Positions 55,473 through 64,000 of a DNA stretch of 64,000 nt are shown here, one piece after another. Source of the DNA: Rheinheimera sp. 1928-s (lineage in GTDB: Bacteria > Pseudomonadota > Gammaproteobacteria > Enterobacterales > Alteromonadaceae). Position numbers and translations under genes: made by a program. The notes below the pieces were generated by a model. It worked only from the letters and a program-made list of their open reading frames with translations, did not search any database and was not told the origin of the DNA. Every line of letters starts with the position of its first letter. The stretch's first letter is position 1. Where the stretch lies: assembly GCF_029269265.1 (NCBI RefSeq), contig NZ_JARIXP010000004.1, positions 310,001-374,000 of the forward strand, given 5' to 3'.

Positions 55473-55961
55473 TTATTTAGATTGCTTATGCAGGTTAAAA
55501 AGCAGTTCGGCTTCCGCCTGAGGTAGTTCACATTCGAGCATAATTTCATCCAGGCTGGCACCCAAATGAACCATTTTCATCGCTCTGCTGTAAATTTTTG
55601 ATTCCGGATCAAACAAATGCAGAGATTTTTGTTGTTCAGCCAGTTCAGCGACCTGCTGCATTCCCTGGCCTAAATGGCTTTCCATAGTTAACACACGCTG
55701 GCCTACACCAATCACGGTCGAGCGTAACTCTTCTACATCCTGATAGGCACGTTTGAGCTGCTGTGCCTGTTGTTCCAATTGCTGACTCACTAGTTCAAGG
55801 TTTTGTTGCTGCTGCCAACTGGCCGCAGCGTTTTCGTTGATAATAGTCAGCAGCTTCTTCGTTTGACGAGAAGCAACAACAGCCATCACTACAGAAAGCA
55901 ATAAAATGGCTGCGATCCCCAGCAGCCATATCCATGAAAATTCAGTCAGAAAATTAGCCAT
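55473..55961 (-). CDS. DUF2802 domain-containing protein of the polar flagellar operon
   Basis: The 162-residue protein has one N-terminal membrane helix (about 10-30) and a coiled coil (about 45-115). The conserved C-terminal DUF2802 block follows: YSRAMKMVHLGASLDEIMLECELPQAEAELL, here shortened. It commonly follows cheW in polarly flagellated gammaproteobacteria; the function is not known. Its ATG shares bases with the cheW stop region. Confidence 0.85.
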   Translation of the reverse strand: MANFLTEFSWIWLLGIAAILLLSVVMAVVASRQTKKLLTIINENAAASWQQQQNLELVSQQLEQQAQQLKRAYQDVEELRSTVIGVGQRVLTMESHLGQGMQQVAELAEQQKSLHLFDPESKIYSRAMKMVHLGASLDEIMLECELPQAEAELLFNLHKQSK

Positions 55962-56455
55962 TAAATGCTACGGATCTCTTCCCATTCATCATCAGACAGC
56001 AGCTTATTCAGATCCACCAGGATCAATAACTCGCCATCACGGTTCGACACGCCCTGAATAAATTTAGCGCTTTCGTCTGTACCTACGTTTGGAGCTGTAT
56101 CAATTTCGGACTGCTTCAGGTAAACCACTTCAGCCACGCTGTCGACCATAATGCCAATGACCTGACGCTCAGATTCAATGATTACAATACGGCTGTTGTC
56201 AGTGACTTCTGACGGCGGTAAACCAAAACGGGCACGGGTATCTATCACTGTGACCACGTTGCCACGCAAATTGATAATACCCATCACATAATCTGGTGCG
56301 CCAGGAACCGGAGCTATGTCTGTATAGCGCAAAACTTCCTGCACCTGCATGACGTTAATACCGTAGGTTTCTTCCTGCAGTTTAAAGGTCACCCATTGCA
56401 GCACTAAGTCTGTGACTTCTTTAGTTTTAGCGGATTGTGCTGTTAAATTACTCAT
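55961..56455 (-). CDS. cheW: Chemotaxis coupling protein CheW
   Basis: The 164-residue adaptor links chemoreceptors to CheA. It has the CheW fold marks WVTFKLQEETYGINVMQVQEVLR, GIINLRGNVVTVID, RIVIIESERQVIGIMVDSV and DLNKLL. AGGAGC precedes the ATG, and it lies 40 bases after the ParP-like gene. Confidence 0.95.
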   Translation of the reverse strand: MSNLTAQSAKTKEVTDLVLQWVTFKLQEETYGINVMQVQEVLRYTDIAPVPGAPDYVMGIINLRGNVVTVIDTRARFGLPPSEVTDNSRIVIIESERQVIGIMVDSVAEVVYLKQSEIDTAPNVGTDESAKFIQGVSNRDGELLILVDLNKLLSDDEWEEIRSI

Positions 56456-56495
56456 GCCGAGCTCCTACCCAGAAGTTAAATACCTGTACTCTTAC

Positions 56496-57239
56496 TCAGT
56501 GCTGACTGTTCATTCCCTTTGCCAATAAGGCAATCAGGGCATCGACATCCAGCAAAGCACACATATGTTCTTTAATTAAACCAGCGAGCCATGGCCTTTT
56601 GCCTTCGGTCTCCCGCCACTTTACTTCGTCTTGCTCTAAGGCAATTGTGTTGACCAAAGTATCACAAGCCAGGCCCCAATGGCTATTGCCCAGCATAATA
56701 ACATATTGATAGTTTAGCTTTTCTGCCAGCTCTTGGTCATATTTTTCTGGCATCACCCAAAGCGCTGTATCGACCACATTAATTTTTTGTTCGCGGTACA
56801 ACATCACGCCTTTGAGCCATTCAGGCTGACCTGGTAAAGAGTTAATGGGCATGACTTTGTGAATGCCACCCAAGGCTTTTAGTGGCAAGGCGATTTTTAA
56901 ACCCGCCACAGTAAAAAACAACGCCTGAAAACGACCTTTTCTGTACTCTTTCACCACTGGCGCAGCTTTGACTACAGGAGCTGCAGGAGCCACTTTGACC
57001 TGTTCAATAACAGGAGCCACTGGAACGACAACTGGCGCTTTCACAACTGGAGCTGTCACTGGCGCCACAACTGCAGGTTTTGCGATCACCGGTGCTTTAA
57101 CAGGAGCTGATACCGGAGCCAGCAGTTCATTCAGTTGTTGTTTTTTCGCTTGCTGAATAGGCGTTTCGACCACGTCATCGGTCAATAAAGCATTTAAATA
57201 ATGCTTCATGACTTTTTGGCTGGCTTGTAAATCGCTCAT
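56496..57239 (-). CDS. parP: ParP-like CheW-domain protein
   Basis: The 247-residue protein has an N-terminal segment with QASQKVMKHYLNALL and a Pro/Val/Ala-rich linker (about 45-95). A C-terminal CheW-like domain follows, with FFTVAGLKIALPLKALGG, VMLYREQKINVVDTALWV and LVNTIALEQDEVKWR. In vibrios ParP, encoded between parC and cheW, tethers chemotaxis arrays to the pole by binding ParC and CheA. Domain order and gene place match here. Confidence 0.85.
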   Translation of the reverse strand: MSDLQASQKVMKHYLNALLTDDVVETPIQQAKKQQLNELLAPVSAPVKAPVIAKPAVVAPVTAPVVKAPVVVPVAPVIEQVKVAPAAPVVKAAPVVKEYRKGRFQALFFTVAGLKIALPLKALGGIHKVMPINSLPGQPEWLKGVMLYREQKINVVDTALWVMPEKYDQELAEKLNYQYVIMLGNSHWGLACDTLVNTIALEQDEVKWRETEGKRPWLAGLIKEHMCALLDVDALIALLAKGMNSQH

Positions 57240-57240
57240 C

Positions 57241-58020
57241 TTAGTTCTCCGGTGCTAACTGCAATAAATAGGTTAGCAGCGTATTGTAAGCAAACACACC
57301 TCGCGATTTAGGCGCGAATACAGGCGGAGGGGTCTGAGCCAGGCTAGCGTCCCGGAATTTAGTGTCGATAGGGATCACTGCAGACCATACACGCTCCTGA
57401 TATTGAGCTTTTAAAGCCTTGTAAGCATCTAAGGAGGCTTTGGTTCTTTTGTCGTACATAGTCGGCACTATGGTAAAGGCATAATCCTGCGGCGATGAAC
57501 TATGCATCAGTTGCATAGTGGCAATCATCCGATCCAGGCCTTTTAAAGCCAGAAACTCAGTTTGTACCGGTATTAAAATGCGGTCGCAGGCAGCCATGGC
57601 GTTGACCATCAGCACACCAATGACCGGAGGGCAGTCGATCAGCACATAGTCATAATCGTTTTCAATTTTTTGCAGGGCTTTTTTCAGAATAAGGCCCATT
57701 CCACCTTGCTGACCATGAGAGCGGTCTAAAGTAGCCAGTGCCATAGAAGTCGGCAGAATATCCAGATTAGGCATACCACTTGGGCACATAGACTGCAGAA
57801 TTTCTTCGCCGGTAATATCTTTACCGCGCAGGAAAATATCGTACACACTGACTTCCAACTCTTCAGCGTCAATACCGAAGTAATAGGTCAGTGAGCCGTG
57901 AGGGTCAGTATCGATCAGTAAAACGCGATGACCGCGCTGTGCAAGCAAAGCGCCTAAGGTTACTGTAGTGGTAGTTTTTCCAACTCCACCCTTTTGATTT
58001 GCAATAGTCCAAACAACCAA
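57241..58020 (-). CDS. parC: ParA-family ATPase ParC of the polar chemotaxis array
   Basis: The 259-residue ATPase has the deviant Walker A KGGVGKTTT, then LLIDTDPHGSLT and DYVLIDCPPVIGVLM. It should form a polar gradient that places chemosensory arrays at the new pole. The frame opens at 58095 inside motD. A TTG at 58020, directly after the motD stop and behind an AGGAA site, gives the usual N-terminus VVWTIANQKGG. Confidence 0.88.
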   Translation of the reverse strand: MVVWTIANQKGGVGKTTTTVTLGALLAQRGHRVLLIDTDPHGSLTYYFGIDAEELEVSVYDIFLRGKDITGEEILQSMCPSGMPNLDILPTSMALATLDRSHGQQGGMGLILKKALQKIENDYDYVLIDCPPVIGVLMVNAMAACDRILIPVQTEFLALKGLDRMIATMQLMHSSSPQDYAFTIVPTMYDKRTKASLDAYKALKAQYQERVWSAVIPIDTKFRDASLAQTPPPVFAPKSRGVFAYNTLLTYLLQLAPEN

Positions 58021-58021
58021 T

Positions 58022-59011
58022 TTACTGTTCCTGCTCAATAGGTGGCTCTTCTTCGCCCGGTTCAGGCGGTCTGGTTGTGATCCGTATGCCACCATGAGGT
58101 AAGCGGATCACCCTTACTTTATTCTGTTCTTGCTGTGCAGTTTCTTCCGCTGCTTGCTCTGACGCAGTTTCTGGTTCAACTGGCTGTGGCGTTTCGACCA
58201 CTGCGGGTTCGTACGCATATTTTGACAAAGCTATCACTACCTTGCGGTTTTGACTGCGCCCTTGAGCAGTAGAGTTGTCTGCAAAAGGAGAATGCTGCCC
58301 ATACCCTTCAATCGCCATACGCTGTGGTGCAACACCTAACTCTTCCAGTAACCGGACTATAGACGCAGCCCGGGCAACTGACAATTCCCAGTTCGATGGG
58401 AACTGTTCGGTGCGAATAGGTACTGAGTCAGTATAACCCCGCACTCTCATAAAATTGTCTGTCTGCTTTAAGATAGCAGTGAGTTCAGCCATCACAGCTG
58501 AAGCAGAGCTGTTTGAACTGGCACTGCCACTACCAAACAACAAACCACTATTAAGTTCAACTGTTAACCAGTCTTCATCAAGGCTCACTTTAGCTAAGCC
58601 CGAATCAACCAGGCTGCGTAAAGCGCGATTGATGTCTTTTTGCATCCCAGCCAGAGGGCTGCCCAATTTTGTTCTGTCGATCTGTTCCAGTTTAGAGTTG
58701 TCAGCCAGCAAAGTTGGGCCTGTCGCTTGTTCTAAACCTGAACCATATAATTCAAAATCACTTTGTGGATGGATATCAGGCTGCACCGATTGCCCCTGAA
58801 TACCCGTCTGTTTTTTCTCTGTCGCTTCGACAAACACCTTAGAAATAGTGTCCTGCAGTTTCTTAAACTGCTCCCGCTCCATGGTAGACATTGAATAGAG
58901 CACGACAAAAAGCGCAAACAACAAGGTCATGTAGTCAGCGTAAGACACCAGCCAACGTTCTGCATCTGATTTGTCCGCTTCTACAGCGACAGAACGGCGA
59001 GGTCTGTACAT
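58022..59011 (-). CDS. motD: Flagellar motor protein MotD (MotB/OmpA family)
   Basis: The 329-residue stator subunit has one membrane helix with the proton-path Asp in SYADYMTLLFALFVVLYS. A periplasmic OmpA-like peptidoglycan-binding domain follows (about 150-265) with RGYTDSVPIR, GYGQHSPFADN and QNRKVVIAL. It pairs with MotC to drive swimming. The last 60 residues are a Glu/Gln/Pro-rich tail beyond the OmpA domain. Confidence 0.92.
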   Translation of the reverse strand: MYRPRRSVAVEADKSDAERWLVSYADYMTLLFALFVVLYSMSTMEREQFKKLQDTISKVFVEATEKKQTGIQGQSVQPDIHPQSDFELYGSGLEQATGPTLLADNSKLEQIDRTKLGSPLAGMQKDINRALRSLVDSGLAKVSLDEDWLTVELNSGLLFGSGSASSNSSASAVMAELTAILKQTDNFMRVRGYTDSVPIRTEQFPSNWELSVARAASIVRLLEELGVAPQRMAIEGYGQHSPFADNSTAQGRSQNRKVVIALSKYAYEPAVVETPQPVEPETASEQAAEETAQQEQNKVRVIRLPHGGIRITTRPPEPGEEEPPIEQEQ

Positions 59012-59755
59012 TTAAGTAGCTCTGTATGCCTGAAGTTTGGATTCCACACTACGAGGGTTTTCTCCTAGCGCTATAGAACACAAGCCTTCGATCACCATCG
59101 AATGAAACAACGCACGCTCTTCAACCAATACTTTGATTTTATTAAATACCGGTATAAATACAAAGTTAGCCAAACCTACCCCATAAATAGTAGCAACAAA
59201 AGCTGTAGCTATCCCCTGTCCTAATTCGTCCGGGTTAGAGATATTCGATAAGGCCAGAATAAGGCCAAGTACAGCACCTACTATGCCTATAGTCGGACTA
59301 TAGCCGCCCATAGCTTCAAATACCTTAGCAGCTCTTAATAAGCGCTCTTTCTCCAGATGCAATTCGGTGTCTAGAATGTCCTGCAATATCTTGGCTTCGG
59401 TGCCATCGACCAGCAAGTTCAAACCGCGTTTTAATAAGGGTTCTTCTTCATTCAGCGCATCCTGTTCTAAGGATAAAAAACCTTGCAGACGAGCGGAATG
59501 TCCCCATTGGGTAATACGTTCGATAGTGGAGTCAAACTCAAGTTTAGGTGGTCGAATGACCCAAGGTAGTAGTTTCATACTCAGTTTAAACTGCGCAGCC
59601 GGGCTTTGAATCAGCACTGCGCCTAAAGTACCGCCAAAGACGATACAAAAGGCAGGCCAATGCAACAGGCTCAGAACGTCGCCACCTTCCTGACTGAAGC
59701 CGCCGACTATGGCCACTAACGCGAGAATAATACCGGCAAGAGTAAGCTTATCCAT
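59012..59755 (-). CDS. motC: Flagellar motor protein MotC (MotA family)
   Basis: The 247-residue protein has four membrane segments and MotA/ExbB-type marks [29 protein letters not shown] and [17 protein letters not shown]. It is the stator channel partner of MotD and conducts ions in the inner membrane. Its ATG overlaps the cheB stop by 8 bases and motD follows at once. Confidence 0.93.
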   Translation of the reverse strand: MDKLTLAGIILALVAIVGGFSQEGGDVLSLLHWPAFCIVFGGTLGAVLIQSPAAQFKLSMKLLPWVIRPPKLEFDSTIERITQWGHSARLQGFLSLEQDALNEEEPLLKRGLNLLVDGTEAKILQDILDTELHLEKERLLRAAKVFEAMGGYSPTIGIVGAVLGLILALSNISNPDELGQGIATAFVATIYGVGLANFVFIPVFNKIKVLVEERALFHSMVIEGLCSIALGENPRSVESKLQAYRAT

Positions 59756-60944
59756 GACCTACTTCAGCAACTATTCGGGCTGCCACATCAGATAACGCCA
59801 CTTCAAGATCTGTTAAACCTGCAGCCGTCACGGCCTGCGGCATGCCATACACCACACAACTAGCTTCATCCTGCGCCCAGATCCGGGAGCCGGATTGTTT
59901 CAGCAAACGTGCACCTTCACGGCCATCCGATCCCATGCCTGTTAACACTATGGCCAGCACCTTGTCATTAAAAACTTTAGCGGCTGTACCAAAAGTGATA
60001 TCTACACTGGGTTTAAAGGTAATACGAGGAGAGTCATCTTCACGTACCCGAAGTCTGGCCTGATTTTCATTGCCATCCACCAGCATTTGTTTACCACCAG
60101 GTGCCAGATAAGCCACTCCCGGGCGTAAAATATCGTTGTCTGCGGCTTCTTTGACTTCAATTTTTGCCAGACCATTTAACCGGCTGGCAAAAGCACCGGT
60201 AAAGGCTGCAGGCATATGCTGAATAAGCACTATAGGCAAAGGAAAATTGGCAGGCAGCGCCGTGATGATTTGCTGTAAAGCAACAGGACCGCCTGTTGAA
60301 GTACCAATGGCGACCAGTTTGTAATTTTTCCCGCTGGAGTCATAACTGCCTCCACGTTGTGATTCCGCACGTTCAGCCGCCCGGCTCTGAAGTTCAGCAC
60401 GTTCAGCTAAAGCTCTGGCAGCCAAACTTTGAGCCAAAGGCGCTCTGGCTGGTATGGCTGTTGAACTTGCAGCAGGCGTTACTGGAGTGCGGGATGCTAA
60501 AGTCGAGCTGGCAGACCCGGTTAAACTGGATGGCCTGGTGATCACTCGCCTTCTGGCCACAGTTTTCACACGCTGGCGTAATACATCAGCAGCTTCAGCT
60601 TTATCGCGGGCTATGTCTTCAAATTTTTTCGGTAAGAAATCGATAGCGCCAGCTTCCAGCGCATCTAAAGTTGCCTTCGCGCCTTCATGGGTTAAAGAGG
60701 AAAACATCAGAATAGGCGTGCGTTGTACCTTTAAGATTTCACGCACGGCCTGAATGCCATCCATCACCGGCATTTCGATGTCCATCGTAATGACGTCTGG
60801 ACGTAAGGCTAAAGCTTTTTCCACCGCCTCTTTACCATTATTGGCGGTGGCAATGACCTCTAACTCGGCATCCTGACTCAGTATTTCCGTCAGACGGCGA
60901 CGGAAAAAACTGGAGTCATCAACAACTAATACCCTTATGGTCAT
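59748..60944 (-). CDS. cheB: Chemotaxis protein-glutamate methylesterase CheB
   Basis: The 398-residue enzyme removes methyl groups from chemoreceptors. The receiver (1-125) has [15 protein letters not shown] and the phospho-acceptor in [12 protein letters not shown]. The esterase part has the nucleophile in [10 protein letters not shown], the His in [16 protein letters not shown] and the Asp in [12 protein letters not shown]. The Ala/Arg/Glu-rich linker (about 140-205) is long and repetitive. It starts 11 bases after cheA. Confidence 0.95.
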   Translation of the reverse strand: MTIRVLVVDDSSFFRRRLTEILSQDAELEVIATANNGKEAVEKALALRPDVITMDIEMPVMDGIQAVREILKVQRTPILMFSSLTHEGAKATLDALEAGAIDFLPKKFEDIARDKAEAADVLRQRVKTVARRRVITRPSSLTGSASSTLASRTPVTPAASSTAIPARAPLAQSLAARALAERAELQSRAAERAESQRGGSYDSSGKNYKLVAIGTSTGGPVALQQIITALPANFPLPIVLIQHMPAAFTGAFASRLNGLAKIEVKEAADNDILRPGVAYLAPGGKQMLVDGNENQARLRVREDDSPRITFKPSVDITFGTAAKVFNDKVLAIVLTGMGSDGREGARLLKQSGSRIWAQDEASCVVYGMPQAVTAAGLTDLEVALSDVAARIVAEVGHG

Positions 60945-60955
60945 AGTGCACTCTC

Positions 60956-63142
60956 TTAAGCTGAGAATTTGTCAAAGCGATCAAATTTTATTTTGGAGCG
61001 TTTGGCATAATGCTTCAGCAGGTTAGGCACATCTAAAATCAGCGCTATACCGCCGTCTGATGTGATAGTTGCGCCAGCCATACCCGGAGTACCTTGTAAT
61101 AAAGCATCCAGAGGTTTGATCACCACTTCTTCCTGACCAATCAGAGAATCCACCACAAAACCAATTTGCTGCGTGCCTATTTGCACGATCACCACATGAC
61201 CTTGTTCGCGACGTATCTTCTTGCTTGAACCTTTGACCAGCCAATGCTCGAGATAAAACAGTGGAATAGCTTTGTTCCTCACAACGATCGTCAACTGACC
61301 ATCGACATTGTTGGTTTTGGCCAAATCCAGATGGAATATTTCGTTGACTGTCGCCAATGGTAAGGCAAACGTTTGTTCGCCCACTATCACCATTAAGGTT
61401 GGCAATATCGCCAGTGTCAAAGGAACCTTAATTTCTAATAAGGTGCCCTGACCTAACTTGGAATTAATATGCACTGTACCGTTTAACTGGGTAATTTTGG
61501 TTTTCACCACATCCATACCCACACCACGGCCAGAAATATCGGAAATCTGCTCTTTGGTGGAGAAACCTGGGGCAAAAATCAAATTAAAGGCTTCAGTATC
61601 CGACATACGGGCTGCTGCATCAGGTTCAAGTACACCACGTTTAATCGCAATGGCTTTGAGTTTTTCCGGATCCATACCTGCACCATCATCAGTGATGGTT
61701 AACAAAATATGATCACCAGCCTGCGATGCCGCTAATCGGACCAAGCCTGTACGAGGTTTACCCGCTTTAACCCGAACATCCGGCATTTCAATACCATGGT
61801 CAACCGAGTTACGCACCAAGTGGACCAATGGATCGGCCAGAGCTTCCACCAGGTTTTTATCTAAATCTGTTTCTTCCCCTTCCAGCACAAGGTTAATATC
61901 CTTTTGCAGAGAACGGGCTAAGTCGCGTACAACCCGCGGGAAACGGCCAAATACTTTTTTGATCGGCTGCATCCGTGTTTTCATCACTGCGCCCTGTAAA
62001 TCGGCGGTGACTACATCCAGGTTAGCAATGGCTTTGCTCATTTCTTCGTTCTGAGCAGAACCTGATAAGCTCACCAGACGGTTACGAACCAACACCAATT
62101 CACCCACCATATTCATGATCTGGTCAAGGCGTTTAGTATCAACACGGACTGTAGTTTCTGGTTGGTTGGCGGCGGCTTTAGGATCGGCATCCGGATCTTT
62201 TGGCGCTGCGGCTACTGCAGGAGCTGGTTTTGGCGCTGCAGGAGCTGCTGCTTTCACTGGTTCAGCAGCTTTTGCCACAGGAGCTGGCGTTACCGCAACA
62301 GGCGCTTTGCCTTTGCCATGTAATTCATCCAGCAAGGATTCAAATTCGTCATCAGAGATATCATCACCTGACGCCGCTTTTGATTTTTCTGCTGGTTTAG
62401 CAGGAGCTTTTTCGGCCGGCTTAGATGCAGCAGCTGCAGCTTCGCCAGGGATAAAGGACCCCTGACCATGCAGTTGATCTAAAATGGCTTCAAACTCGTC
62501 ATCTGTAATATCTTCACTGGCCGTTTCTTTGACAGCAGGTGGAGGCAGATTGGCTGACGTATCACGGCCAGGAGCTCCTGCACCATGTAATTCATCCAAT
62601 AAAGATTCAAATTCGTCGTCACTGATTTCATCAATAGAAGAGCTTTCAACAGCCGGAACTGTGGCAAACTCAACCACAGCATCAAATTCTTCCATGCTGA
62701 TTTCAGCTTCTGGTTCAGGTTCTGCAGCAACATGATGAGCCTGTTCTTCAGACTCAGGCATGCTCAGGCGATGCAAAGCTTCAATAATAGCAGGGTCAGC
62801 CGGAGTCAGAGGCTCGCGGTTTTGCACATCGGCAAACATAGCGTTGACCGCATCCAGCGCCTGTAAAATAACATCCATCAATTCGGCAGTGACACGACGT
62901 TTACCGGTCCGCAAAATATCAAACACGTTTTCGGCGCCATGGCAGGCGTCAACTAATTCAGTCAGCGATAAAAATCCAGCGCCACCTTTAACGGTGTGGA
63001 AACCACGGAAAATGGCATTTAATAAATTTGCGTCATCCGGATTATTTTCCAGCTCAACCAACTGCTCTTGCAGTAGTTCAAGGATCTCGCCGGCTTCGAC
63101 TAGGAAATCCTGTAAAATATCCTCATCTAAATCAAAGCCCAT
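60956..63142 (-). CDS. cheA: Chemotaxis histidine kinase CheA
   Basis: The 728-residue kinase has an HPt domain with phospho-His49 in [13 protein letters not shown]. An acidic Ala/Pro-rich linker (130-330) follows. Then come dimerisation (from about 332), HATPase ([31 protein letters not shown]) and CheW-like domains ([17 protein letters not shown] onward). The linker contains no recognisable P2 domain. It instead has three near-copies of [13 protein letters not shown] at 171-187, 211-226 and 261-276, with a weaker fourth near 148. CheA phosphorylates CheY and CheB. GGGGAGC precedes the start. Confidence 0.96.
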   Translation of the reverse strand: MGFDLDEDILQDFLVEAGEILELLQEQLVELENNPDDANLLNAIFRGFHTVKGGAGFLSLTELVDACHGAENVFDILRTGKRRVTAELMDVILQALDAVNAMFADVQNREPLTPADPAIIEALHRLSMPESEEQAHHVAAEPEPEAEISMEEFDAVVEFATVPAVESSSIDEISDDEFESLLDELHGAGAPGRDTSANLPPPAVKETASEDITDDEFEAILDQLHGQGSFIPGEAAAAASKPAEKAPAKPAEKSKAASGDDISDDEFESLLDELHGKGKAPVAVTPAPVAKAAEPVKAAAPAAPKPAPAVAAAPKDPDADPKAAANQPETTVRVDTKRLDQIMNMVGELVLVRNRLVSLSGSAQNEEMSKAIANLDVVTADLQGAVMKTRMQPIKKVFGRFPRVVRDLARSLQKDINLVLEGEETDLDKNLVEALADPLVHLVRNSVDHGIEMPDVRVKAGKPRTGLVRLAASQAGDHILLTITDDGAGMDPEKLKAIAIKRGVLEPDAAARMSDTEAFNLIFAPGFSTKEQISDISGRGVGMDVVKTKITQLNGTVHINSKLGQGTLLEIKVPLTLAILPTLMVIVGEQTFALPLATVNEIFHLDLAKTNNVDGQLTIVVRNKAIPLFYLEHWLVKGSSKKIRREQGHVVIVQIGTQQIGFVVDSLIGQEEVVIKPLDALLQGTPGMAGATITSDGGIALILDVPNLLKHYAKRSKIKFDRFDKFSA

Positions 63143-63157
63143 GCTACAGCTCCCCTT

Positions 63158-63910
63158 TTAGAAACCTAAACTTGATAATAAATCGTCCACATCATCCTGA
63201 CCGGACACCACGTCATCACGCTCTGCTGCGTTAATAATAGGGCCTTCAGCTTCGTGACCTGCTTTTGGTTTTTTCGCTACGGCTGGTCGTTCTTCCATGC
63301 TTAAATTGGTTTGACCAAAGGCCGTTAATAAACCAATTAAGCTGTCTTCCACTTCCCGGACCAATTCAATGACCCGCCGTAAAATCTGACCTGTTAAATC
63401 CTGATAATCCTGAGCCATCAATACTTCAGTCAGCCTTGCATGTAAGGTAGCAGAGTTTCCGGTGGCCTGATGCAAAAAGCCATCAAGATTGTGACATAAG
63501 GCTTTGAACTCTCCGACTTTTAAGTCGCGGCTCATCAGTTTTTGCCAATGAGGCAAAATAGATTTCAGGTGAGAGTTCAGCTCATCAGCAATAGGAAGAC
63601 AGTTTTCGACCGCGTCCATGGTTTTGTTTGCGGCTTGTTCTGTCATATCAATGACGTGATTCAGACGTTTTTTCGCATCTGGAATATCATCTTCCAGCAG
63701 CGAACTTAAGGATGGATCGATTTGAAAACTTTTAAGCGAGTCGTGTAATTGCCGGGTTAGTTTTCCAACCTCGGCAAACAACTCAGAAGAACCCGGAACA
63801 GCCAGCTGTTGCACCAGTTGGTTAGCCGATTCGGTTTCGCCGAATTCGAGTAACTGAACCAGTTCACGGGCCTGTTCTAAAGAAATCAAGGGTGCCGTAG
63901 CTACAGACAT
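63158..63910 (-). CDS. cheZ: CheY-P phosphatase CheZ
   Basis: The 250-residue helical protein has the phosphatase region YQDLTGQILRRVIELV with the catalytic Gln and Asp. The end, DDVDDLLSSLGF, is the CheY-docking peptide. It dephosphorylates CheY-P to reset the motor signal. AAGGAG lies ahead of the ATG. The linker near 200-235 is charged and flexible, as in other CheZ proteins. Confidence 0.95.
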   Translation of the reverse strand: MSVATAPLISLEQARELVQLLEFGETESANQLVQQLAVPGSSELFAEVGKLTRQLHDSLKSFQIDPSLSSLLEDDIPDAKKRLNHVIDMTEQAANKTMDAVENCLPIADELNSHLKSILPHWQKLMSRDLKVGEFKALCHNLDGFLHQATGNSATLHARLTEVLMAQDYQDLTGQILRRVIELVREVEDSLIGLLTAFGQTNLSMEERPAVAKKPKAGHEAEGPIINAAERDDVVSGQDDVDDLLSSLGF

Positions 63911-63935
63911 GGTGTACTCCTTTGTCAGTTACGGT

Positions 63936-64000
63936 TTAACCCAGGCGTTCAAATACTTTAGCCAGTTTTTCCTGTAAGGTTGCAGCAGTAAAAGGTTTAA
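63936..64000 (-). CDS. cheY: CheY C-terminus (5' part outside the window)
   Basis: The last 21 codons before a TAA read KPFTAATLQEKLAKVFERLG. The conserved Lys-Pro and final helix of CheY are visible, including the CheZ/FliM-facing end. It lies 25 bases upstream of cheZ, as in other polar-flagellar operons. The receiver body is not in the window. Confidence 0.85.
   Translation of the reverse strand, partial: KPFTAATLQEKLAKVFERLG

Noticed and set aside
62200-62733. Long Ala/Gly/Ser-rich or Leu-rich frames opposite and within the cheA linker
   Set aside because: The low-complexity Ala/Pro/Lys codons of the linker keep several frames open; the CheA domains on both sides fix the true frame.

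Overview
The window looks like chromosomal DNA of a marine or freshwater gammaproteobacterium close to Rheinheimera/Alteromonadales. The polar-flagellar chemotaxis block cheY-cheZ-cheA-cheB-motCD-parC-parP-cheW-DUF2802, the yjbEFGH-type capsule genes, a large SLBB export protein and the mix of housekeeping genes all fit that group. The genus is an inference from gene order and protein resemblance, not from a marker gene. No rRNA, tRNA or CRISPR array was found.

Region 1 (1-10.6 kb) is mixed. It starts with a cut-off alpha/beta-hydrolase esterase whose upstream DNA carries two near-identical operator-like dyads. A DUF6624 protein and a decapitated endonuclease III pseudogene follow, marking a rearrangement breakpoint. 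Next come gloA, a REP-associated tyrosine transposase (RAYT) flanked by its palindromes, an aspartoacylase-like protein, bfd, a DUF2750 protein, a periplasmic cyclophilin, YqaA and MAPEG membrane proteins, tdk, an MJ1255/VC2487-type glycosyltransferase and a response regulator with a TPR-like tail.

Region 2 (10.6-50.9 kb) is a surface-polysaccharide locus, almost all on the minus strand. Transcription runs from a 926-residue SLBB export protein through an RfaH-type antiterminator, a perfect ops/JUMPStart element and wzz. It continues with rmlB, rmlA, the dTDP-3-acetamido-3,6-dideoxyhexose genes (ketoisomerase, acetyltransferase, aminotransferase), wzx, an acyltransferase, a GT2 and wzy. Then come the UDP-N-acetyl-L-fucosamine genes (wbjBCD type), two GT4-type transferases, a UDP-sugar 4-reductase and the initiating sugar-phosphate transferase. 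Ugd, a UDP-glucuronate 4-epimerase, galU, two tandem WbpM-type dehydratases, a yjbEFGH/gfcABCD-like operon, and rmlC, rmlD and galE follow. The picture is a Wzy-dependent O-antigen or capsule with deoxyamino sugars, possibly with rhamnose and uronic acid. Upstream of it lie a 1509-residue secreted lipoprotein (bacterial repeats, LRR and a metzincin protease motif) and a second UDP-GlcNAc 2-epimerase (wecB).

Region 3 (51-64 kb) holds an MBL/beta-CASP hydrolase, a PKD/REJ-type lipoprotein with a strong terminator, and the polar chemotaxis and motor operon that runs off the right edge inside cheY. CheA here has three copies of an acidic motif resembling the CheY-binding tail of CheZ where a P2 domain is expected.

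Copies of one palindromic REP family are scattered at about 2.5, 3.3, 4.7, 12.5 and 45.1 kb. A related-looking hairpin pair sits at 7.0-7.1 kb.
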